From contig CAYUVF010000058.1 in assembly GCA_964448045.1 (NCBI GenBank), positions 1 through 26,905 on the forward strand: 26,905 nucleotides of DNA, given 5' to 3'. Origin of the DNA: CAYUVF01 sp964448045. Lineage in GTDB: Bacteria; Bacteroidota; Rhodothermia; Rhodothermales; Salinibacteraceae. Made by a program: the position numbers and the translations under genes. This document shows positions 1 through 6,609 of this stretch, in pieces (position 1 is the first letter of the stretch; every line of letters begins with the position of its first letter). The notes under the pieces were generated by a model that was not told the DNA's origin, did no database searches, and saw nothing but the letters and a program-made list of their open reading frames with translations.

Positions 1-37
1 GCACCGAAACCGTTGGCACCTGCTTTTCAACCGCCAT
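1..37 (-). CDS. 5' end of a divergent gene, product unknown (partial)
   Basis: Only the first 12 codons are visible, reading MAVEKQVPTVSV on the minus strand before the left edge cuts the frame. The start is supported by a purine-rich GAGGAGG about 5 nt upstream of the ATG, the best ribosome binding site in the window, and by a consensus sigma-70 promoter about 55 bp upstream. The product cannot be recognised from 12 residues. The facing regulator belongs to a family that in other bacteria controls acetate or propionate utilisation (RamB on aceA/aceB, PrpR on the methylcitrate genes). A glyoxylate-shunt or short-chain acyl-CoA enzyme is therefore a reasonable guess from context only. Confidence 0.6.
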   Translation of the reverse strand, partial: MAVEKQVPTVSV

Positions 38-90
38 ATTGCCCTCCTCGTCAACGTGATTTGCTGAAATCGCTTAACTCAACTGCTAAA

Positions 91-119
91 ATTATACTAA
101 AAGCGAATTATCTTGTCAA
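91..119 (-). promoter_or_regulatory. Consensus sigma-70 promoter of the divergent left-edge gene
   Basis: On the minus strand, TTGACA (114-119) and TATAAT (91-96) are both perfect matches to the -35 and -10 hexamers and are separated by exactly 17 bp (97-113). Transcription should begin near position 84, leaving a leader of about 47 nt before the ATG at 37. One AGCGAA half-site (102-107) sits inside the spacer, and a 14-bp palindrome (119-132) abuts the -35 box, so a bound protein would block RNA polymerase. A perfect promoter overlapped by operators suggests a gene that is tightly repressed and strongly expressed when released. Confidence 0.82.
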
Positions 120-132
120 GCGAAATTTCGCT
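119..132. promoter_or_regulatory. Perfect 14-bp palindrome, candidate operator
   Basis: AGCGAAATTTCGCT is its own reverse complement. It consists of two AGCGAA half-sites facing each other with 2 bp between them. It overlaps the last base of the -35 box of the minus-strand promoter. A third copy of the half-site lies 17 bp away, at 102-107. The likely binder is the XRE-type regulator encoded just to the right, but this is inferred from position only. Confidence 0.65.
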
Positions 133-198
133 GATGGTTTAATTATATACCTAAAGAGTACCCGATGTCATCTCTTTCCCTACCGCGTCGTCAATTTT

Positions 199-213
199 TT
201 CGCTCTCAGCGAA
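199..213. promoter_or_regulatory. Inverted AGCGAA half-sites, second candidate operator
   Basis: TTCGCT-CTC-AGCGAA is a perfect inverted repeat with 6-bp arms and a 3-bp spacer. It uses the same half-site as the palindrome at 119-132 but in the opposite (divergent) arrangement. It lies about 70 bp upstream of the regulator's ATG, a suitable place for autoregulation. A degenerate sixth copy (ATCGCT, 69-74) lies downstream of the minus-strand promoter. Confidence 0.55.
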
Positions 214-284
214 CATTATTCAACGATCCATCGTGAGGTAAACTGCCAGTGTAAACCGATCCTACCACCTGTCTCCTCTTTCCG

Positions 285-1826
285 ATGGGCATCAGCACCG
301 ACAACCTGCGCTTTATCCTGGGCCTCAAGTTGCGCCGGCTCCGTCAGGACCAGGACAAATCGCTCAAGGACGTGTCCGAGCGTTCCGGCCTCTCCGTCTC
401 GTATCTGAGTGAAATCGAAAAGGGTAAAAAGTACCCAAAGCCCGACAAGATTCTGGATCTGGCCAATGCGCTTGAGGTGGCGTACGACGACCTCGTTTCG
501 CTGCGGGTCACCGAGGAGCTTACTCCGCTGAAGGAGATTTTCAGCTCCACCTTCATTCAGGAGTTCCCCTTTCATCTCTTCGGATTGGAGCCGCAGGACG
601 TCTTCAGCCTGATCGCGGATCAGCCCTCCGAGGCCGGAGCGCTGATCCGTACGTTTCTGGAAGTGGGGCGGACCTACGACATGCAGGTGGAGCATTTCCT
701 GTTTGCGGCCCTCCGCTCCTACCAGCAGATGCACACGAACTACTTTCAGGAGCTGGAGGAGATGGCTCGTGCCTACCGCGATCAGCAAGACTGGGCCGAT
801 GGCACATCCCCCTCCAATGATACGCTTCGGACGCTCCTCGTAGACGAATACGGCTATTCCATCGATAGCACCACGCTGCCCAATCATCCGCACCTGAGCG
901 GCTTTCGGTCGGTGTACGTCGCGGGCGATGCGCCGCTGCTTTACATCAACGGCGATCTCAAACCGTCGCAGCAGGCTTTCACGTTCGGGCGTGAGATTGG
1001 CTATCAGGAGCTGGACGTGGAGGAACGAGCGACGACCTCATCGTGGCTCAAGGTGGAGTCGTTCGATCAGGTGCTGAACAACTTCAAGGCGTCGTATCTC
1101 TCGGGCGCCCTGCTGATGGATCAGGAGGCCCTGCTCGATGACCTCACCACCTTCTTCGACCAGCCCCGCTGGAGACCCGGCATGCTCCAACAGTTCATGG
1201 ATGCGTATCGGGTGACCCCAGAGATGCTCTACTACCGCTTGACCGAACTCATCCCGCAGAAATTCGGGCTGGATGAGATCTATTTCATGCGGTTTCACAA
1301 CGAAGCGGGGACGAATGACTTCGATCTGACGAAAGTGCTGAACATGTCCCGCGTGCCCGTTCCCCACGGTATTGGCCCCGAAGAGCACTACTGCCGCCGC
1401 TGGCCGGCGATGCATCTGCTTAACGAGCTGGCAAGCCAGCAGCAGGCCTCGGCCACCAACGGTACCGCTCCCAATCCGCCGATCGTCCGCGCCCAGCGGT
1501 CGCGCTTCATCAGCAACGGCGCCGAATTCTTCGTCATCTCGTCGGCGCGCCCCCTGTCGCTCACGCCCGGCACCAACTCGTGCGTTTCGCTGGGCTTCCT
1601 GATGAACGACGCGTTCAAAGAGCGCATTCAGTTCTGGGACGATGCCTCGATCCCCCGCATCGATGTCAATCTCACGTGCGAGCGGTGCCCGCTGGGGCCG
1701 GATGAATGCCAGGTGCGCACGGCGCCGCCCACGGTCTATGAACAGCAACACCAGCAGCGGCAGAAAGAGGAGGCACTGGAGGACCTGATGACTGCGGCTC
1801 GCGAATCCATAGCCTCCGATGCGTAA
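285..1826 (+). CDS. XRE-family regulator with DUF2083 domain (RamB/PrpR-like short-chain fatty acid regulator)
   Basis: The 513-residue protein is probably a cytoplasmic transcription factor that senses a short-chain acyl-CoA or related metabolite. Residues 7-72 form an XRE/Cro helix-turn-helix (LKLRRLRQDQDKSLKDVSER then GLSVSYLSEIEKG). A middle region resembles the IrrE/ImmA peptidase-like domain, but where that family has HExxH this protein reads GREIGY (235-240). Both metal-binding histidines are gone, so it should sense rather than cleave. The C-terminal third looks like DUF2083 and carries C465, C468 and C474, in a pattern that could bind metal or an Fe-S cluster. Length and layout fit the RamB/PrpR group. 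The ATG at 285 starts directly on the HTH domain, and no Shine-Dalgarno is visible. The AGCGAA array upstream suggests that it controls itself and the divergent gene. Family assignment is firm; the ligand is unknown. Confidence 0.87.
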   Translation: MGISTDNLRFILGLKLRRLRQDQDKSLKDVSERSGLSVSYLSEIEKGKKYPKPDKILDLANALEVAYDDLVSLRVTEELTPLKEIFSSTFIQEFPFHLFGLEPQDVFSLIADQPSEAGALIRTFLEVGRTYDMQVEHFLFAALRSYQQMHTNYFQELEEMARAYRDQQDWADGTSPSNDTLRTLLVDEYGYSIDSTTLPNHPHLSGFRSVYVAGDAPLLYINGDLKPSQQAFTFGREIGYQELDVEERATTSSWLKVESFDQVLNNFKASYLSGALLMDQEALLDDLTTFFDQPRWRPGMLQQFMDAYRVTPEMLYYRLTELIPQKFGLDEIYFMRFHNEAGTNDFDLTKVLNMSRVPVPHGIGPEEHYCRRWPAMHLLNELASQQQASATNGTAPNPPIVRAQRSRFISNGAEFFVISSARPLSLTPGTNSCVSLGFLMNDAFKERIQFWDDASIPRIDVNLTCERCPLGPDECQVRTAPPTVYEQQHQQRQKEEALEDLMTAARESIASDA

Positions 1827-1914
1827 CATGCCCCCACGAAAATTACGTCAAGGCAGTCCCCCGAACCGGTCCATCAGGGAGCCTGGGCGGCGCTCCGATG
1901 TATCCGCACCCGCC

Positions 1915-1934
1915 TTTCGATGCGTTTCGATGCG
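1915..1934 (+). repeat. 10-bp tandem direct repeat upstream of the LytTR regulator gene
   Basis: TTTCGATGCG occurs twice head to tail, about one helical turn apart, in the 240-bp gap between the two plus-strand genes. LytTR proteins are known to bind short direct repeats, so this could be an autoregulatory site, although known LytTR sites usually have a spacer between the repeats. The rest of the gap (1827-2066) holds an AT-richer stretch near 1971-1980 that may contain the promoter. I see no convincing -35/-10 pair and no terminator for the gene upstream. Confidence 0.35.
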
Positions 1935-2066
1935 ATAGATCGGGATGGCTCAATTGCGGCATTCGGATGGCATAATAGTTGGAGTTTCTTTTTGGAGCGA
2001 CGGCGCCCCCCTGTGAACCGACGCGCTCCGTCGCGCCGCGCTCTGAATCAACCGTGTACCCCGCTC

Positions 2067-2789
2067 ATGTCCAGCTCGACGCCCCTCCGATGCCTGGTCG
2101 TCGACGACGATCACCTCTCGCGCGCCATCATCGCCTCGTTTGTTGAGCGCCACGATGGCCTCGACCTCACGGCCACGGCCGAAAACGCGGTCGATGCGGC
2201 CAACCAGCTGCAGGCCAGCGACTTCGACGTGCTCTTCCTCGATGTGGAAATGCCCGATATGTCGGGCCTCGACCTGCTCCGCAGCCTCTCCGAACGCCCG
2301 CAGGTCATCCTCGTCACCGTCAAGGAGGATTATGCCGTCGAAGCCTTTGCGGTGGAAGTGACCGACTACCTCGTTAAGCCCGTCCGCTACGCCCGCTTTC
2401 TTCAAGCTGTTGGGCGGGTGCAGCGACGGATCGAATCCGCATCGGCCTCCACGCCGTCATCCGACGCCCCGCTCGCCGATGACTACGTGTTCATCAAGGT
2501 CGATGGGCGACTCGTGAAGCTGGATCTCACTGCCGTGCGCTGGATCGAAGCGCAGGGCGACTACGTCAAAATTCAGACCGATCAGAAGGCGTACGTCGTG
2601 CACAACACAATGAAGCATTTGGAATCCAGCCTGCCCGCGCAGGCGTTTGCTCGCGTTCACCGCTCGTACATTGTCCGGCTGGACCGCATCATGGATATCG
2701 AAGACACCTCCATCGTGGTGGAAGGGAAAGTCATCCCGATTGGCCGTTCGTACCGCGACGACCTGCTCGACCGCCTTCGGACGTTATAA
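2067..2789 (+). CDS. LytTR-family response regulator
   Basis: The 240-residue protein is a two-component response regulator of the AlgR/LytR type. Residues 7-120 form a receiver domain with the acidic pocket at VVDDD (11-15), the phosphoacceptor D59 in FLDVEMPD, and the conserved lysine K104 in YLVKP. Residues about 140-238 form a LytTR DNA-binding domain, recognisable by IKVDGRLVKLDL, WIEAQGDYVKIQT and FARVHRSYIV. The frame is open back to an ATG at 1920, but that 49-residue extension has no family resemblance and crosses the likely promoter, so I start at 2067, eight residues before the receiver. No histidine kinase lies in its own transcription unit. The hybrid kinase that ends 10 bp away on the other strand, with a terminal HPt domain, is the obvious candidate donor. 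Confidence 0.9.
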   Translation: MSSSTPLRCLVVDDDHLSRAIIASFVERHDGLDLTATAENAVDAANQLQASDFDVLFLDVEMPDMSGLDLLRSLSERPQVILVTVKEDYAVEAFAVEVTDYLVKPVRYARFLQAVGRVQRRIESASASTPSSDAPLADDYVFIKVDGRLVKLDLTAVRWIEAQGDYVKIQTDQKAYVVHNTMKHLESSLPAQAFARVHRSYIVRLDRIMDIEDTSIVVEGKVIPIGRSYRDDLLDRLRTL

Positions 2790-2799
2790 TCACTCCCAA

Positions 2800-5700
2800 T
2801 CAGTCGGCCAGCGCCCGCAGCGCGTTCCGGATTGTCGCTACCTCCTGTCGCAGCTCCTCAACCAGCGCTGGGAGCGCCTCCCACACTCCCTCGTGCGCCG
2901 CCGCTTGAATCGCGCCACACTGCCGGACAACCGCCGTCGCCCCGAGCGCCACGCTGCTGCCCTTGAGGGCATGCGCGCCGGTGCGGATGCGCTCCCGATC
3001 GGCCGTCTCCACGCCCCGCTCAATCTGCTCCAGATAGCCATCCACGTCGTCCAGATAACCCGCTACAAACCGATCGTGGAACGCTGGATCCCCCACCGCC
3101 AGCCCCACATCATCGGCCAACTGCTGCAGTTCGTCCGAATCGATGGGCGCATCCGGCGCGGCGTACGACACCTCGCCGGTTTCCGTGGCCTCGCTTCTGT
3201 GGCGGAGAAGCACGGCACGAAGGTCGGCAAACCGGATGGGCTTGCTCAGGAACTCGTCCATGCCGGCGTTGAGGCACTGGGCCCGGTCTGCCTCCATCGC
3301 GCCCGCCGTCATGGCAATGAGTAGCGGGCGGCGCTCGGGGGGGATGGTCTGCTGGATGCGCCGCGCCGCTTCCAATCCGTCCATCTGCGGCATCTGCACG
3401 TCCATGAAGACCGCATCGTACGTGGAGCGACGGAGCGCATCGAGCACGGCCCGTCCACTCGTCACGACATCGAGCCGTCCCCCCAGCCGCTCGATCATGC
3501 GCTCGATGATATGCTGATTGACGACATTATCTTCCGCCAGCAGAATCTGCAGATCGCGCAGGACACGGTCGCCCCCGGCGAGCGCTTCATCTCGATCCCG
3601 ATCCGGCGCAGGCGCTCCCGTCAGTGCGCGGTACAGCGCATCGGGCCGGACGGGCTTGGGCACGACGGTGGCCTCCGGGAATCGTTCGCGGGACGCATCG
3701 GCCGGCTGCCCCAGTGCCGTCAGCAACACCAGGCGCGGGCGATCTGCGTCCGCGGTAGAGGCCCATGGTAGCGAGCCGACAAGTCCGGGGAACGTCGCCT
3801 CAGCCACGACGGCATCAACCCCGCCGAGGCCGTCCGACAGAGCCGCGTGCAGCTCATCTGGCGTCGTCGCACACGTCACCTGCGCCCCCCAATCGGTCAC
3901 TGTGCGGCGCAGGAGCGTAGCCGTCGGGCCATGCTGCTCGGCGATCAGCAGACGCGCATCGGCGAGGGCAGGCGCTGGCGACTGGCGGAACGGCGGACGC
4001 TCGGCCTCGGGCGCCACGGGCAGATCCAGCGAAACGGTGAATGTGGATCCAGTCCCCTCTTCGCTCTCGACCCGGATCGCCCCTTCCATCAGCTCCATCA
4101 AGCGGCGGCTGATGGCCAGGCCCAGTCCGGTCCCGCCGTACTCACGCGTGGTCGAAACATCGGTCTGCGTGAAGGGCTCAAACAGCTCGCCGAAGCGGTC
4201 CTCGGAAATCCCAATTCCCGAATCGTGGACGGACAACTCCAGCCGCACGCGGGGCGTCCCGTCGGCTGGATCGTCATCGAGCCGCTCGGCAGAGGCAGTG
4301 AGGACGACGCCGCCTTCATGGGTGAATTTGATCGCATTGGACATCAGATTGAGCAGGACCTGCTTCAAGCGCGCCGCGTCTCCCACCACACGCGGCGGCA
4401 CCGCTGGCGCCACGTAGACGCCGACCTCAATGTCCTTTTCCACCGCCTGCGCCGCGATCATATCGACAGCTTCGCGGAGGCACGGATAGACATCGAAGGC
4501 CCGCTCCTCCAGCTCCAGCCGATCCGCCTCGATCTTCGAGAAGTCGAGAATGTCGTCGATCAGGCGGAGTAGTGTTTCGCTGCTGGTTCGAATGGTGTCG
4601 ATGCACTGGCGCTGCTGATCGGTCAGGGGCGTCTCCTCCAGCAGACTCGCCATGCCGATCACGCCGTTGAGGGGAGTGCGCACCTCGTGGCTGATGTTGG
4701 CCAGAAACGCCGATTTGGCCTGATTCGCCGCCTCTGCTTCCGTACGCGCGCGCCGTAGTGCCTGCTCGGTCGCCTTGCGCTCGGTGATGTCACGCGTGGC
4801 AGCCACGATCCCCAGGAAGGTGCCCGTCTGCGGATCGATAATGCCCTGGCCGCTGGTTTCGACCCAGCGATACGTGCCGTCGCGCTGGCGCAGCCGAAAC
4901 TCGAACTTGACCCGCTCGCCGCCCACCGCCCGGTCGCGTGCCGCTACCACACGTCGTATATCCTCCGGGTGGATGATGGAGCGAGGGTGGCGTTGCTTCA
5001 ACGCATCGGGGGCGTAGCCGGTCAGCTCGCGGGCGGCCGGCGAAACGTACACGAACGATCCGTCTCGCTTGTGGCGCGAGATGATGTCGGTCGTATGCTC
5101 GGCCAGCGTGCGGTGGCGCACCTCGCTCTCGCGCAAGGCCAGATGGGTCTCCCGCTGCTTGAGCGCGTTGACGAAGATGTCGCCTACCACCCGCAGCAGC
5201 GTTGCGGCGTTCTCCGGCAGCGCTTCCTCGCCGATCACGTCGAAGCCCACAAACCCGACGAGTTCGCCCTCCCACACCATCGGCACTGCGACGAGCGCCT
5301 CGATATCTTGCGCCTCCAGCAAGGTCCGTTCGGCCTCGGCCTCCGGGGGCAGCGCGCCGATGTCGGGGATGTTCACCTCACCCTGCTCGCGGAGCTGCTC
5401 CATCCACCACGGCACGGCGGCACAAGGTAGATTCTGCAGGTCGTCCTGCTGCGAGGCCACGCCCTCGGCGCACCACTCGTGCGTGTTATCCATTACGCGG
5501 TCGGCCAGCGGCCCCTCGCCGCGAAGTAAAAAAACGTAGCTGCGCCCCACCCCAATGAACTGCCCCAAATCGGCCAGGGCCGTTTCGATCTCATCGTGAA
5601 CGGCCTCGGCCGAGGTGCTGATGAAGCGAGTCGAAAGCTGGGCGATCAGCCGCTCCAGATCAGCACGGTAGCGAAGCTGATCCTCGGCGGCGCGCTGCTC

Positions 5701-6582
5701 GGTGATGTCGTGCACAATCGAAAACAGGAGCGTCTGTCCGCCGGCCTGCACGGGCGCGCTGTGCACCTCGACCGTGCGCACCGAACCGTCCTTCAACTGA
5801 TGGCGGAAGGTGAAGCAGTTGCGCTCCTCGTTCACCGCTTCCTGCCGCCGACGCCGGACGGACGGCGCATCGGCCAGGTTGATGTCTTGAATCCGGAGGC
5901 GCCGAAGCTCCGCTTCATCGTAGCCATAAAACGCCGCGGCCGACTGGTTCGCATCGACGATGCTCCCGCTGTCGGGATCCACGAGCAACATCGGTGCGCT
6001 ATGCCGCTCGAACATACGCCGGAACCGCTCCTCGCTCTCCCGAAGCGCCTGCTCGGCCCGCCGCTGGGCGGTGACGTCGTGAATTACCGTGTAGGCAGCC
6101 GGCTCGCCTGCATAGCGCACGGGGCGCGAATACGATTGGATGAACCGCTCCTCGCCATCGAGCCGCGTGATCCGATGTTCGTACGGCTCGGTGCGCTGGC
6201 CAGCCTCCAGCTGTTCCTTGCGCGCGAACACCTCATCGTGGTATTCGGGCGCGGCAAAATCGAACACGGAATGCCCGATCAGCTCGGATGCCGATTCGGC
6301 GCCGAATACGCCAGCAGAGGCTACATTGGCGTAGGCAATCTTATCGTCGACGCTGACCAGAATGGGCTCTGGATGATGCCACAAGAGCTGGCTCCATTCG
6401 TCCCGCGCAAACTTGGATCCGATGCCGTTCGTGGGCGAGGGAGCCGGATCGGCGGGCTGCTCTGGCGTGGCCGTCACCGACGCTTCGAGACGTGCCAGGA
6501 ACGCCCGCCACGCCGCTACGTCCGGGGGCGAGGAGGCGTCGAGATCGAGAGCGTCGAGGGCATCATCGAGCGGAGAAGACAT
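2800..6582 (-). CDS. Soluble PAS/GAF hybrid histidine kinase with two receivers and an HPt domain
   Basis: This 1260-residue protein carries an almost complete phosphorelay. Domains in order: PAS 1 (about 65-175), PAS 2 (about 185-300), GAF (about 305-475), PAS 3 (about 487-605), HisKA with H632 in ISHEVRTPLNG, HATPase (N749 in the N box; GIGIS and GGTGLGLAISR loops), a first receiver-like domain (about 876-988), a second receiver (about 1010-1127, D1061 in MDVQMPQMDG) and HPt (about 1145-1260, H1204 in HALKGSS). In the first receiver, E928 stands where the phosphoacceptor Asp is expected, so it is probably a pseudo-receiver. There is no membrane segment, so the signal is cytoplasmic, perhaps redox, a small ligand or light. 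It is the last gene of the six-gene leftward unit, starting 27 bp after the HEAT-carrier stop. Expected relay: H632 to D1061 to H1204 to a separate regulator. Confidence 0.93.
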   Translation of the reverse strand: MSSPLDDALDALDLDASSPPDVAAWRAFLARLEASVTATPEQPADPAPSPTNGIGSKFARDEWSQLLWHHPEPILVSVDDKIAYANVASAGVFGAESASELIGHSVFDFAAPEYHDEVFARKEQLEAGQRTEPYEHRITRLDGEERFIQSYSRPVRYAGEPAAYTVIHDVTAQRRAEQALRESEERFRRMFERHSAPMLLVDPDSGSIVDANQSAAAFYGYDEAELRRLRIQDINLADAPSVRRRRQEAVNEERNCFTFRHQLKDGSVRTVEVHSAPVQAGGQTLLFSIVHDITEQRAAEDQLRYRADLERLIAQLSTRFISTSAEAVHDEIETALADLGQFIGVGRSYVFLLRGEGPLADRVMDNTHEWCAEGVASQQDDLQNLPCAAVPWWMEQLREQGEVNIPDIGALPPEAEAERTLLEAQDIEALVAVPMVWEGELVGFVGFDVIGEEALPENAATLLRVVGDIFVNALKQRETHLALRESEVRHRTLAEHTTDIISRHKRDGSFVYVSPAARELTGYAPDALKQRHPRSIIHPEDIRRVVAARDRAVGGERVKFEFRLRQRDGTYRWVETSGQGIIDPQTGTFLGIVAATRDITERKATEQALRRARTEAEAANQAKSAFLANISHEVRTPLNGVIGMASLLEETPLTDQQRQCIDTIRTSSETLLRLIDDILDFSKIEADRLELEERAFDVYPCLREAVDMIAAQAVEKDIEVGVYVAPAVPPRVVGDAARLKQVLLNLMSNAIKFTHEGGVVLTASAERLDDDPADGTPRVRLELSVHDSGIGISEDRFGELFEPFTQTDVSTTREYGGTGLGLAISRRLMELMEGAIRVESEEGTGSTFTVSLDLPVAPEAERPPFRQSPAPALADARLLIAEQHGPTATLLRRTVTDWGAQVTCATTPDELHAALSDGLGGVDAVVAEATFPGLVGSLPWASTADADRPRLVLLTALGQPADASRERFPEATVVPKPVRPDALYRALTGAPAPDRDRDEALAGGDRVLRDLQILLAEDNVVNQHIIERMIERLGGRLDVVTSGRAVLDALRRSTYDAVFMDVQMPQMDGLEAARRIQQTIPPERRPLLIAMTAGAMEADRAQCLNAGMDEFLSKPIRFADLRAVLLRHRSEATETGEVSYAAPDAPIDSDELQQLADDVGLAVGDPAFHDRFVAGYLDDVDGYLEQIERGVETADRERIRTGAHALKGSSVALGATAVVRQCGAIQAAAHEGVWEALPALVEELRQEVATIRNALRALAD

Positions 6583-6609
6583 GACAGACTCGTCGGGTCG
6601 GGCAGCGCG

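Noticed and set aside
216..893. 225-codon minus-strand frame opposite the XRE regulator
   Set aside because: It is antisense to the helix-turn-helix coding region and would run through the operator region. No recognisable domain.
1920..2066. 49-residue N-terminal extension of the LytTR regulator
   Set aside because: It has no similarity to receiver N-termini and covers the AT-rich likely promoter. The ATG at 2067 gives the normal family start.
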